Assembly: GCF_003951285.1 (NCBI RefSeq)
Contig: NZ_RXFQ01000010.1
Coordinates: 1 to 64,000, forward strand
Direction of reading: 5' to 3'
DNA length: 64,000 nucleotides
Source: Variovorax beijingensis
GTDB lineage: Bacteria > Pseudomonadota > Gammaproteobacteria > Burkholderiales > Burkholderiaceae_C
This document shows positions 44,231 to 51,947 of this stretch, one piece after another. The translations under genes and the position numbers were made by a program. A model generated the notes under the pieces. That model had not been told where the DNA came from. It worked only from the letters and a program-made list of their open reading frames with translations, and made no database searches. Positions within the stretch are counted from its first letter, which is position 1. Every line of letters starts with the position of its first letter.

Positions 44231-45196
44231 CTAGGTTTTCTTCTCCGACAGCGCCTGCAACGCCTGCACCTGCTGCGCCAGCAGCGGGCCCCTGCGGTGC
44301 GCGGGCACCAACAGCATCAGCGTGTCGCCCAATGCCTTCGGCCGCCCCCAGGGCGCGTGCAGCCTGCCTTGCGCGAGCAGCGGCGCCACCAATTGCTCGC
44401 GGCCCATGAGCACGCCTTCACCGTCGAGCGCCGCCTGCAGCGCGAGGCTGTAGAGCGAGAAGTCCGGACCGGCGGCCAGCGCATCGGCCTCGGCCGCGGT
44501 GGTGCCGGGGCGCGCTGCCTGCAGCCAGCGCGCCCAGTCGTCGTGCCACACGGTGTCGTGCAGTCCGCCGCAGCGGGCCAGCACATCGATCAGGTCGTCG
44601 AGCGCGCGCGGGCGGCCGCTGGGCAACGCCCGCTGGAGGCGCGGGCTGCACACCGGCACGAGCCGGTCGCGCGTGAGCGCCATGCCTTGCGCGCCGACGG
44701 CCGTTTCGATGCGATCGCCGGGGCGTGCATAGAAGAGCCCGAGGTCGAAGGGTTCGCGGCGGAAGTTCGGCGGCTGCTCGAGCGCCGTCACGGACACCTG
44801 CACGCCGGGCAGCGCCGCCTTCAGCCGCGAAAGCCGCGGCGACAGCCACAGCTGGGCCATCGCCGGCAGGGCCGCCACCTGCAGCGTGCTGCGGCGCGCG
44901 GCGGTCTGCGTCTCGTGGCGCAGCGCCTGCACTGCGAGGCCGAGCTGGTCGACCGCGGCGCTGAGCGCGGGCAGTGCGCGACGTCCGTGCGCGCTGAGGC
45001 GGATGCCCTGGCTGTGGCGTTCGAACAGTGCGCCGCCGGCCCAGGTCTCCAGCGCCTTGATCTGCTGCGCGACGGCGGCCGGCGTGACGAACAGCTCTTC
45101 GGCCGCGCGCGCGAAGCTGCCGTGGCGTGCCGCAGCCTCGAAGGCGCGAACGGCCGTGTGCGGGGGCAGGCGAGGGCGAGGTGGTGCGAGCGGCAT
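44231..45196 (-). CDS. LysR-family regulator, GcvA-like
   Basis: 321 residues. N-terminal helix-turn-helix (about 15-70: LPPHTAVRAFEAAARHGSFA, VTPAAVAQQIKALE) typical of the GcvA/AmpR subgroup, then a substrate-binding domain. Start ATG 45196. Divergent from the SHMT-like gene with 59 bases between starts, so it probably regulates it; GcvA-type regulators of glycine and serine metabolism would fit. Confidence 0.85.
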   Translation of the reverse strand: MPLAPPRPRLPPHTAVRAFEAAARHGSFARAAEELFVTPAAVAQQIKALETWAGGALFERHSQGIRLSAHGRRALPALSAAVDQLGLAVQALRHETQTAARRSTLQVAALPAMAQLWLSPRLSRLKAALPGVQVSVTALEQPPNFRREPFDLGLFYARPGDRIETAVGAQGMALTRDRLVPVCSPRLQRALPSGRPRALDDLIDVLARCGGLHDTVWHDDWARWLQAARPGTTAAEADALAAGPDFSLYSLALQAALDGEGVLMGREQLVAPLLAQGRLHAPWGRPKALGDTLMLLVPAHRRGPLLAQQVQALQALSEKKT

Positions 45197-45255
45197 GCGA
45201 TGTGGAACCCCAAGTTTTTCTAGGGCTCGGGCCCAGATTATCCGTGTTGCCCGCA

Positions 45256-46632
45256 ATGATGACGCAGGCGACCATGCGGCCACCTGCCACTTCCAGCGAG
45301 ATCCGCCGCATGCCCGCCGCCCTCCAACGCCGCTCCTGGGTTCCCGCCGCCAGCGAAGACCATGTGCTCGCCATTGCCGGCGATGCCGCCGCGCGCGATG
45401 CGCCGGGCATTGCTGCCGAGATCGAAAGGCTCGCGGACGAGAACCGCCGCATCCACGACCGCGAGGGCCTGAACCTCAACCCCGCCACCAACGTGATGAA
45501 CCCGGCCGCCGAGGCGCTCCTGTCGCGCGGCCTCGGCTCGCGGGCCTCGCTGGGCTACCCGGGCGACAAGTACGAGGTGGGGCTGGAGGCCATCGAGCGC
45601 ATCGAGGTCATCGCGGCCGAACTGGCCGCCGAGGTCTTCGGCTCGAAGTTTGCCGAGGTGCGCGTGAGTTCCGGCGCGCTGTCGAACCTCTACGTGTTCA
45701 TGGCGACCTGCCGGCCCGGCGACACGATCATCGCGCCGCCGCCGGCCATCGGCGGCCACGTCACGCACCATGCGGCCGGCGCGGCCGGGCTCTATGGATT
45801 GAAGACCGTGCCCGCACCGGTCGATGCCGACGGCTACACGGTCGATGCCACGGCGCTCGCCAGGCTCGCGCGCGAGGTGAAGCCGAAGCTCATCACCATC
45901 GGCGGCAGCCTGAATCTTTTTCCACACCCGGTGCCGGCAATCCGCGAGATCGCGGACAGCGTGGGCGCCAAACTGCTGTTCGACGCCGCACACCTCTCGG
46001 GCATGGTGGCCGGCAAGGCCTGGCCGCAGCCGCTCGAGGAAGGTGCGCATGCAATCACCATGAGCACCTACAAGAGCCTCGGCGGTCCGGCTGGCGGGTT
46101 GATCGTGTCGAACGACGCGGCGCTGATGGAGCGCATCGACGCCATCGCCTACCCCGGCCTCACGGCCAACTCCGATGCGGGCCGCACCGCGGCGCTGGCG
46201 CGCGGGCTGCTCGACTGGAAGGTGCACGGCAGGGCCTACGCCGCGGCAATGCGCGAGACCGCGCAGGCGCTCGCACGCGCGCTCGACGCCGAGGGCTTGC
46301 CGGTGTTCGCGAAGGCCCGCGGCTTCACGCAGTCGCACCAGTTCGCGCTCGAGGCCGAGCGTTGGGGCGGTGGGCAGCGCGCCGCGAAGAAATTGGCGCA
46401 AGGCGGTTTGCTGGCCTGCGGCATCGGCCTTCCGATTGCGCCGGTGGAAAGAGACATCAACGGCCTGCGTCTGGGCGTGCCGGAGATCGTGCGCCTGGGC
46501 TTCACACCCGGCGACATGCCGCAGCTTGGGTCGTGGATCGCGCGTGCGCTGGAGGGCGGCGGCGCATCGGTGGCAGCCGAGGTGCGCGAGCGCCGCACGC
46601 GGCTCGGCGGCCTGCGCTACATCGTGCGCTGA
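45256..46632 (+). CDS. Serine hydroxymethyltransferase-like PLP enzyme
   Basis: 458 residues. Fold-type I PLP enzyme of the SHMT group. RASLGYPGDKYEVGLEAIE aligns with the SHMT substrate segment, FDAAHLSGMVAG with the PLP-Asp region, and the PLP lysine is in STYKSLGGPAGG (Lys273) instead of THKTLRGP. True folate-dependent GlyA enzymes are better conserved at these sites, so a side-branch function is likely, such as a folate-independent aldolase. Alpha-methylserine aldolases related to SHMT are known from Variovorax paradoxus. ATGs at 45274 and 45310 are alternative starts. Divergent from a GcvA-like LysR gene. Confidence 0.75.
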   Translation: MMTQATMRPPATSSEIRRMPAALQRRSWVPAASEDHVLAIAGDAAARDAPGIAAEIERLADENRRIHDREGLNLNPATNVMNPAAEALLSRGLGSRASLGYPGDKYEVGLEAIERIEVIAAELAAEVFGSKFAEVRVSSGALSNLYVFMATCRPGDTIIAPPPAIGGHVTHHAAGAAGLYGLKTVPAPVDADGYTVDATALARLAREVKPKLITIGGSLNLFPHPVPAIREIADSVGAKLLFDAAHLSGMVAGKAWPQPLEEGAHAITMSTYKSLGGPAGGLIVSNDAALMERIDAIAYPGLTANSDAGRTAALARGLLDWKVHGRAYAAAMRETAQALARALDAEGLPVFAKARGFTQSHQFALEAERWGGGQRAAKKLAQGGLLACGIGLPIAPVERDINGLRLGVPEIVRLGFTPGDMPQLGSWIARALEGGGASVAAEVRERRTRLGGLRYIVR

Positions 46633-46633
46633 G

Positions 46634-47182
46634 TCAGCGCGAGCGTCCCTGCCGATAGGTGCCGGCGTGCGTCTTCGACAGCTCGGCCGCCTCGGCCAGC
46701 CGCGCCATCGACCGGCCCACCTGCGCATGCGTGATGGCAATGCCCAGCGCGTCGGCGGCATCGGCGCCCGGCAGGCCCGGCAGGTCGAGCAGGCGCTTCA
46801 CCATTTCCTGCACCTGCGCCTTGGCGGCCTGGCCGTGGCCCGCCACCGCCTTCTTCATCTGCAGCGCGGTGTATTCGGCCACCGTGAGATTGCTGTTGAC
46901 CAGCGAGGTCACGCAGGCGCCGCGCGCCTGGCCCAGCAGCAGCGTCGACTGCGGATTGACGTTGACAAAAATGATCTCGACCGCCGAGGCATCGGGCTGG
47001 TAGCGCGCGGCGATTTCCGCGATGCCGTCGAACAGCACCTTGAGCCGCGCCGGCAGGTTGCCGCTGCCCAGGTGGCGCGTGCTGATGGTGCCGCTGGCCA
47101 CGTAGCGCAGTGCATGGCCGTCCGCATCGACCACGCCGAAACCGGTGGTCAGGAGGCCGGGGTCGATGCCGAGAATGCGCAT
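46634..47182 (-). CDS. ruvC: Holliday junction resolvase RuvC
   Basis: 182 residues. Endonuclease that cuts four-way junctions with RuvAB. RNase H-like fold with acidic residues in ILGIDPGLLTTGFGV (Asp7), VEIIFVNVNPQST and DAADALGIAITH. ATG 47182 lies one base after the stop of the cdsA-like gene. Convergent with the SHMT-like gene, with stops one base apart. Confidence 0.95.
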   Translation of the reverse strand: MRILGIDPGLLTTGFGVVDADGHALRYVASGTISTRHLGSGNLPARLKVLFDGIAEIAARYQPDASAVEIIFVNVNPQSTLLLGQARGACVTSLVNSNLTVAEYTALQMKKAVAGHGQAAKAQVQEMVKRLLDLPGLPGADAADALGIAITHAQVGRSMARLAEAAELSKTHAGTYRQGRSR

Positions 47183-47183
47183 G

Positions 47184-48173
47184 TCAGAGGTTGAAGTACC
47201 AGCGGATCGAGTGAAAGAAGATCGGTGCTGCGAAGCACAGCGCATCGACGCGGTCCAGCAGGCCGTTGGCGCCGGTCACGCCCACGCCCTTCTTGCCCCA
47301 GTTGGGAATGCCGCGGTCGCGCTTGAGCGCCTTCATCACCAGGTGGCCCATGGAGCCCGCGATGCAGGCGATGACGGACACCGCGAGGGCCTGGCCGAAC
47401 TTGAAGGGCGTGATGAACGAGAACAGCGCGCCCACGATGCTGGCCACCCCGATGCCGATGCCCCAGCTGGTCCAGTTGAAGCTGCGGCTCACGTTGGGTG
47501 CGAAGGGCTTGCGCTGCATGCGGCGCGAAATGATGTGCTGCACCAGCACCGAGGTCTGCACCACGAACACCAGGAAGAACACGAGAAAGGCGCTCTTGCC
47601 CTCGTAGCCCGGAAAGCTCAGCAGCAGCAGCGCGGGCACATGGCTCATGCCGTAGACGCAGACCATGATGCCCCACTGCAGCTTGGCGTTGCGCTCGAGA
47701 AAGTGGCTCGGGTCGTCGGCCAGCGCGCTCGCGACCGGGATCGCGAGGAACACGTAGACCGGAATGAACACGGTGAACAGGTCGAAGCGCGCGGTGGCGA
47801 CGAGCCAGAACTGGATCGGCAGCACGACGAAGAAGGCCAGGATCAGGCTGCGATGGTCGCCGCGCCGCGTGGGCGAGAGCGTGATGAACTCGCGCAGCGC
47901 GAAGAAGGCGATCAGCGCGAACAGCACGGTGGCCACCGTCTCGCCAAGGGCCCAGCCGACCCAGAACACGATCACCATGAACCAGGTGGTGCCCAGCAGC
48001 TTGCGGTAGTGCGCGAGCTCGGCCTGCCAGGCGGCGTCGTGCACGGGGTTGCGGCGTTCCCTGAAGCTCAGGAAGAGGGCCGCGGTGCTCACGATCACGA
48101 GCAGGCCGAAGACGATCAGGAACAGGGCCGCGACCTGCTGGGTCGGGGTGAGGCTGCGCAGGAACTGGTTCAT
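47184..48173 (-). CDS. cdsA: Phosphatidate cytidylyltransferase-like membrane protein
   Basis: 329 residues with about eight membrane helices. C-terminal segment ALKRDRGIPNWGKKGVGVTG followed by ANGLLDRVDAL parallels the CdsA signature (KR ... KD ... GGxLDR), but the usual HGG is GAN, so activity is not certain. CdsA makes CDP-diacylglycerol for phospholipids. Start ATG 48173, one base after the plsC-like stop; ATG 48182 would overlap it by eight bases. Sits with plsC-like and ruvC in one minus-strand unit. Confidence 0.8.
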   Translation of the reverse strand: MNQFLRSLTPTQQVAALFLIVFGLLVIVSTAALFLSFRERRNPVHDAAWQAELAHYRKLLGTTWFMVIVFWVGWALGETVATVLFALIAFFALREFITLSPTRRGDHRSLILAFFVVLPIQFWLVATARFDLFTVFIPVYVFLAIPVASALADDPSHFLERNAKLQWGIMVCVYGMSHVPALLLLSFPGYEGKSAFLVFFLVFVVQTSVLVQHIISRRMQRKPFAPNVSRSFNWTSWGIGIGVASIVGALFSFITPFKFGQALAVSVIACIAGSMGHLVMKALKRDRGIPNWGKKGVGVTGANGLLDRVDALCFAAPIFFHSIRWYFNL

Positions 48174-48174
48174 G

Positions 48175-49050
48175 TCAGACATCGCGCAATGCGATCACCG
48201 CGGCACGTGCGCGATCGAGGAACGGCCGGCGCTCCTCGCCTTCTTCGACGCGGATCGGCGCGCCGAAGGTGACGGAACACAGGATCGGCACCGGCACGAT
48301 CTCGCCCTTGGGCATCACGCGCTGCACGTTGTCGATCCACGCCGGCACCAGCACCACCTCGGGAAACATCGTCGCGAGCGTGTAGAGGCCCGACTTGAAC
48401 TTCTGCGGCTCTCCTGTGTGGCCGCGCGTGCCTTCGGGAAAGATGATGATCGAATCGCCGCTGCGCAGTGCCTCGACCAGCGGTGCCAGCGGGTCGGGCG
48501 CGGGCGGTACCGGCTCGACGGCTGGCGGCGCGGCCGGCGGCGGCGGTGGTGGTGGTGGTGGTGGCGGAGCCGGAAGGTCGAGCCGCCCTTGCACTTCGTC
48601 GAAGGCTTCAGGGGTGATATCGACGACAGCCGGTGCCATGGGCGCCAACGGCAGCAGGGGCTCCATCGAAGGCTCGATGCGCTCGGGTTGCGGCGCAGCA
48701 GCGGCATCTTGCACGGGCGGCAACGGAGCGTCGGGTTCCGCCGGCGCTGCGGCAGGCGTGGCCGACGCCGTGGCTGCGCGCTCCACATACACCGCGTTGA
48801 ACACCTCGGTCGTGATCCAGCGCTTGACCGGCGTATTGGCCCAGTAGTCGCGCGCCGCAATGGGCCGCGTGATGCTGCGCAGTTCCTCGGGCAGGGCCGC
48901 CCAGATCATCACCAGGTCGGCGTGGCTCTGGTGGTTGGCGAAATAGATGCGCTGTTCGGCCTTCGGCGGGCAGCCGTACCAGCGCGCCTGGGCGCCGGTG
49001 AGCAACCGGACGATTCCCAACAACAACCAACCCGTGAGCTTTGCCAGCAT
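48175..49050 (-). CDS. plsC: PlsC-like acyltransferase with Pro-rich insertion
   Basis: 291 residues. Lysophosphatidate-type acyltransferase: HX4D motif in FANHQSHADLV (His40-Asp45) and FPEGTRG near 204. Between them, after VFNAVYVER, lie about 95 residues (about 92-186; 48493-48777) of Ala/Pro/Glu-rich low complexity, including a run of 11-12 prolines encoded by repeated CCA/CCG-like triplets. Without it the protein would be about 198 residues, a common length for this short PlsC group. An N-terminal helix (LTGWLLLGIVRLL) anchors it. Alternative start 49071. It should act on the substrate of the adjacent cdsA-like enzyme. Confidence 0.85.
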   Translation of the reverse strand: MLAKLTGWLLLGIVRLLTGAQARWYGCPPKAEQRIYFANHQSHADLVMIWAALPEELRSITRPIAARDYWANTPVKRWITTEVFNAVYVERAATASATPAAAPAEPDAPLPPVQDAAAAPQPERIEPSMEPLLPLAPMAPAVVDITPEAFDEVQGRLDLPAPPPPPPPPPPPAAPPAVEPVPPAPDPLAPLVEALRSGDSIIIFPEGTRGHTGEPQKFKSGLYTLATMFPEVVLVPAWIDNVQRVMPKGEIVPVPILCSVTFGAPIRVEEGEERRPFLDRARAAVIALRDV

Positions 49051-49069
49051 GGGCGCGATGATACGGGGC

Positions 49070-49495
49070 ATGCGATGGCGTTTCGATCCTCTTTCTCTGA
49101 TGTGGGCGATGGCCCTGTTCCTTGTTCTCGTGCTGCTGGCCACCATCGGCGCGCGCTGGGGCTGGCTGCGAAGCTTCTTCGGCGACGTGCTGGCCGTGGC
49201 CTGGGTCTACCTCGTCTTCAAGACCTTCGTTGCCGCGCGCGTGCTGCCAATGGCGCTGGCTGCGCTCGGCGTGGGCCTGGCGGTCGAGCTGGGACAGTTC
49301 CTGGCCTCGGCCTGGCACCTGCACATTCCGAACCGCGCCCTGCGCATCGTGCTCGGCAGCACGGCCGACGGGTGGGACGTGCTGGCCTATGCGATCGGCT
49401 TCGCGGCTGTGCTGGCCATCGAAGCGCTGCGCGAAGCCCTCAGGGCAGCTCGGCCGACGGCATCCGCGCCACGATCGTCGACGCCCGCCCGCTGA
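49070..49495 (+). CDS. DUF2809 membrane protein
   Basis: 141 residues, four hydrophobic helices. WLRSFFGDVLAVAWVYLVFK, AVELGQFLAS and LGSTADGWDVLAYAIGF match DUF2809, a small integral membrane family of unknown function. Start ATG 49070 is 19 bases from the divergent plsC-like start. Its last 56 bases overlap the 3' end of mtgA on the other strand. Confidence 0.75.
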   Translation: MRWRFDPLSLMWAMALFLVLVLLATIGARWGWLRSFFGDVLAVAWVYLVFKTFVAARVLPMALAALGVGLAVELGQFLASAWHLHIPNRALRIVLGSTADGWDVLAYAIGFAAVLAIEALREALRAARPTASAPRSSTPAR

Positions 49496-50183
49496 GGTAG
49501 GACGAGCCGATGCGGCGCTCGAAGAACTTGGGGCTCGGCAGCATCACGGCAAGGCGCGCGGCTTCGGCTGTGCTCAGGCGCGAGGCGGGCTTCCTGAAGT
49601 AGTACTGCGCCGCCGCTTCGGCGCCGAACACGCCTTCGCCCCATTCGACGTTGTTGAGATAGATCTCGAGGATGCGCCGTTTGTCGAGCAGCACCTCGAG
49701 CGCCATCGCAAGCGCCAGTTCCTGGCCCTTGCGCAGCAGCGTGCGCTCGCCGGAAAGCAGCAGGTTCTTCGCAAGCTGCTGCGTGATGGTGGAGCCGCCG
49801 CGCAGCTGCACCGGCCGCACCGGCTTGCCGCGTGCGATGGCGCGCGCCGCGCGCTTGGCGGCGAGCTCCTCGGCCTTGGCGTTGCGCTGGCGCGCCCGCT
49901 CGATGGCTTCCCATTCCACGCCGTTGTGGTCGATGAAGTCGGCATCCTCGCTCGCGATGACGGCGCGCTTGAGGTTGTCGCTGATCTGCGCGTAGGGGAC
50001 CCACTCCTGGCGCCATGCGCCCTTGCGGCCCTGGTGAATGGCGATCTGCCAGGCTTCGGAGCGCTGGAACGCGGTGCTCTGCGGGTCGATCACCGCCATG
50101 GCCGCGATGCGCCCCACGAAGAAGAGCTCCATCGCCACGCCCGCCACCAGCAGGCAGGCCACCAGCCGCAGCAGCCGCTTCAT
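49440..50183 (-). CDS. mtgA: Monofunctional peptidoglycan glycosyltransferase MtgA
   Basis: 247 residues. GT51 enzyme polymerising glycan strands from lipid II. N-terminal membrane anchor (about 5-28), catalytic Glu in VIASEDADFIDHNG, then GGSTITQQLAKNLLLSGER and EIYLNNVEWGEGVFGAE. A charged Ala/Arg/Lys segment (about 98-118) is longer than in E. coli. ATGA overlap with aroE upstream. Its C-terminal coding end overlaps the DUF2809 gene. Confidence 0.93.
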   Translation of the reverse strand: MKRLLRLVACLLVAGVAMELFFVGRIAAMAVIDPQSTAFQRSEAWQIAIHQGRKGAWRQEWVPYAQISDNLKRAVIASEDADFIDHNGVEWEAIERARQRNAKAEELAAKRAARAIARGKPVRPVQLRGGSTITQQLAKNLLLSGERTLLRKGQELALAMALEVLLDKRRILEIYLNNVEWGEGVFGAEAAAQYYFRKPASRLSTAEAARLAVMLPSPKFFERRIGSSYLSGRASTIVARMPSAELP

Positions 50184-51037
50184 TGGCCGGCGGCGAGCGA
50201 GGCGCGCAATTCGGCCAGCACCTGCGCGGAGGGCGGTCGCACGCCGCGCCAGATCTCGAACGCCTCGGCCGCCTGCTCGACCAGCATGCCGAGCCCGTCG
50301 CGCGGCACGGCGCCGTGCGCCTCGGCCCAGGCCATGAAGCCGGCGGCCGCGGGGCCGTACATCAGGTCGACCGCGAGCGCACCGGGGCGCAGCACCTGCG
50401 CGCGCACCGGCACCGCGTCGCCCGCGAGGCTGGAAGCCGTGGCATTGACCACCACGTCGAAATTGCCGGGCACCTCGTCGAGCGCCCAGGCTTCGAGCGT
50501 TGCGCCGTGGCGCAGCGCCAATGCCGCATGGCGCTGCACCAGCGCCATGGCCTTGCCGACCGTGCGGTTGGCCACCACGATGCGCGCAGCGCCGGCGTCC
50601 AGCAGCGGCCCGAGCACGCCCGCCGCGGCACCGCCCGCGCCGATCAGCAGCAGCTCGCGGCCCGCCAGCGGCACGGCGGCATTGCGCACGATGTCGTTGA
50701 CGAGCCCGATGCCGTCGGTGTTGTCGGCGTGGATGCTGCCGTCGGCTTCGAAGCGCAGCGTGTTCACCGCCTGCGCGAGCACGGCGCGTTCGCTGGTGTG
50801 CTGCGCGAGCGCGGCGGCGTCGAACTTGAAGGGCACGGTCACGTTGCAGCCGCGCGCCGTGTCGCCGTGCTCGGCGGCTTCCCGGCGGAAGGCGGCCACG
50901 CCTTCGGCAAAGGCGCCGACCGGAACGAGCCGGCGGCTGTAGTCCATCTGCTGGCCGCAGAGTTCGGCAAACCGGGCATGGATGCGCGGCGAGCGGCTGT
51001 GCTCGACGGGGTTGCCCATTACGCAGTACAGGTCCAT
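50180..51037 (-). CDS. aroE: Shikimate dehydrogenase
   Basis: 285 residues. NADP-dependent reduction of 3-dehydroshikimate in the aromatic pathway; aroG, the first enzyme of that pathway, is at 61 kb. MGNPVEHSRSPRIH, catalytic Lys71 in NVTVPFKFD, Asp108 in NTDGIGL and the Rossmann loop LIGAGGAAAGVLGP are intact. Start ATG 51037; 21 bases after the tonB-like stop. Confidence 0.95.
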   Translation of the reverse strand: MDLYCVMGNPVEHSRSPRIHARFAELCGQQMDYSRRLVPVGAFAEGVAAFRREAAEHGDTARGCNVTVPFKFDAAALAQHTSERAVLAQAVNTLRFEADGSIHADNTDGIGLVNDIVRNAAVPLAGRELLLIGAGGAAAGVLGPLLDAGAARIVVANRTVGKAMALVQRHAALALRHGATLEAWALDEVPGNFDVVVNATASSLAGDAVPVRAQVLRPGALAVDLMYGPAAAGFMAWAEAHGAVPRDGLGMLVEQAAEAFEIWRGVRPPSAQVLAELRASLAAGQ

Positions 51038-51058
51038 GGCGCGTGGATCCGCTGTTGT

Positions 51059-51910
51059 CTATTGGGAAGAGAGCTCGATGGTCTCGTCGCGCGTGAACTT
51101 GAAGCGCGACTGCAGCACGATCTGGTCGGTCTCTTTTCGCATCGCATCGGTGAATTTTCCGAAGCTGCCGATGCTGTGCACGATGGCCTTGGCGCGGCGG
51201 TCGAGCGTCGTGTCGCCCGAGCTTTCGTCGACCACGGTGTCGAGGATCTTGCCGTCGTGGTTGATGGTGATCGTCATCTTGAGCTCGCCGTAGAGCTTCT
51301 TGCCGGCGGCCGTGGGGAAGTTCTCGGTGCCCCGCACCTCGATGCGCCGGCGCAGCGTGTCCACGTAGATGGCGTAGGCCGCCTCGCGGGTGGAAGGGCT
51401 CAGGTAGCGCTTCTTGGGGCGTGCGTTTTCTTCGTTCACGCGCCGCTCGATCTCGGCCAGCAGCTCCACCATCTGGCGCCGCTTTTCCTCGCGCGCGACG
51501 GCCTCCTTCGGATCGCCCGAGGCGCGGGGGTCCGGCGCGGGCATGGCGGCGAGGTCGCGCTTGAGCTGCGCGAGCAGCTGCATCTGCTGGGCCTGCATGG
51601 CCTCGACCTGGCGCCGGGCCTCCTCGATCGAGTCGCCGACGGCGGTGAAGCTCGACGGCGGCAGCGGGCTGGTGGCGCGGCCGCGTTCGAGGTCGCCGCC
51701 GCCCGCGAGCGAGGTCTGGGCCATCACGCGGGTCCTGGCGTCGGGCTTGTCGTTGGTCTTGCTGTTGACCAGGATCACCTCGAGCGCCGTTTCGCTGAAG
51801 ACCCGGTTGAACGATTCGGGATCGACGAAACGCACCGCAAGAAGTGCGGCATGCGCGATGACGGACACGCCGAGTGCGATCTGCAGCGTGCTCAGATCCC
51901 TGAAGTTCAT
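51059..51910 (-). CDS. TonB-like energy transducer
   Basis: 283 residues. One N-terminal membrane helix (LQIALGVSVIAHAALLAV, about 9-26), a long helical, Gln/Arg/Glu-rich periplasmic middle (IEEARRQVEAMQAQQMQLL), and a C-terminal TonB-like domain (about 190-283: AYAIYVDTLRRRIEVRGTEN ... ELKMTITINHDGKI). The usual Pro-rich spacer is replaced by this coiled-coil-like segment, so it may be a cell-envelope variant rather than an iron-uptake TonB. No exbBD nearby. It lies between an RNB ribonuclease and aroE. Confidence 0.75.
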   Translation of the reverse strand: MNFRDLSTLQIALGVSVIAHAALLAVRFVDPESFNRVFSETALEVILVNSKTNDKPDARTRVMAQTSLAGGGDLERGRATSPLPPSSFTAVGDSIEEARRQVEAMQAQQMQLLAQLKRDLAAMPAPDPRASGDPKEAVAREEKRRQMVELLAEIERRVNEENARPKKRYLSPSTREAAYAIYVDTLRRRIEVRGTENFPTAAGKKLYGELKMTITINHDGKILDTVVDESSGDTTLDRRAKAIVHSIGSFGKFTDAMRKETDQIVLQSRFKFTRDETIELSSQ

Positions 51911-51947
51911 GGACGACGCTCCTTGGCGCGCATGGGATGACCGGTGC

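Noticed and set aside
44035..45255. secM-type gene after lpxC
   Set aside because: The small protein after lpxC has two membrane helices and no arrest motif; the next gene is a LysR regulator on the other strand.
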